Position numbers and translations under genes: made by a program. The notes under the pieces were generated by a model. The model made no database searches. It worked only from the letters and a program-made list of their open reading frames with translations, and was not told the DNA's origin. Positions 24,360 to 24,380 of a DNA stretch of 24,380 nt are shown here, one piece after another. Positions within the stretch are counted from its first letter, which is position 1. Each line of letters begins with the position of its first letter. The stretch comes from Oscillospiraceae bacterium (lineage in GTDB: Bacteria > Bacillota > Clostridia > Oscillospirales > Oscillospiraceae), in NCBI GenBank assembly GCA_020025295.1, contig JAHHSJ010000027.1, forward strand, positions 1 through 24,380, read 5' to 3'.

Positions 24360-24380
24360 GTGTTGGCATTACCTATTTTC

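Overview
The window looks like chromosomal DNA of a low- to mid-GC Gram-positive anaerobe, most probably a gut Clostridia/Oscillospirales member. The grounds are strong AGGAGG-type ribosome binding sites, TTGACA/TATAAT promoters, a CIRCE (HrcA) operator, sortases with LPxTG proteins, and an AgrC/AgrA-type two-component pair. The species cannot be named from sequence alone.

Layout, left to right. (1) 1-149: start of a cupin gene on the minus strand, cut by the window edge. (2) 226-6936, minus strand: pilus operon A, transcribed right to left: VWA tip adhesin, LPGTG backbone pilin, class C sortase, small SPKTG pilin, CPBP membrane protease, terminator. (3) 6937-7248: divergent control region with direct repeats and promoters. 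(4) 7249-9362, plus strand: LytTR response regulator and GHKL histidine kinase, then a terminator. (5) 9479-11460, plus strand: a separate unit with a DnaB-like ATPase translationally coupled to an unknown 293-residue protein. (6) 11538-12213, minus strand: an Hsp20 chaperone under a CIRCE element with a long leader; it shares a bidirectional terminator with unit 5. (7) 12277-24168, minus strand: pilus operon B, in order Rrf2 regulator, 2678-residue repeat adhesin, LPGTG backbone pilin, class C sortase, small SPATG pilin, terminator. (8) 24185-24359: interleaved inverted repeats and two minus-strand terminators that close a gene lying outside the window.

The two pilus operons are paralogous, with the same gene order from backbone pilin to small pilin, the same overlaps and a conserved hairpin between pilin and sortase. 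The backbone genes share 233-bp and 115-bp identical DNA blocks inside otherwise diverged sequence, which points to recent gene conversion. The tip genes are unrelated: a VWA protein with a CHAP-like domain lacking its cysteine in A, and a giant repeat protein in B. Each sortase probably polymerises its own backbone pilin, with the large protein at the tip and the small pilin as a minor or basal subunit. The AgrC/AgrA-type pair is the obvious candidate regulator of operon A. The Rrf2 protein is the candidate regulator of operon B; its leader carries a consensus promoter, a possible 19-codon peptide and a 13-bp perfect palindrome.
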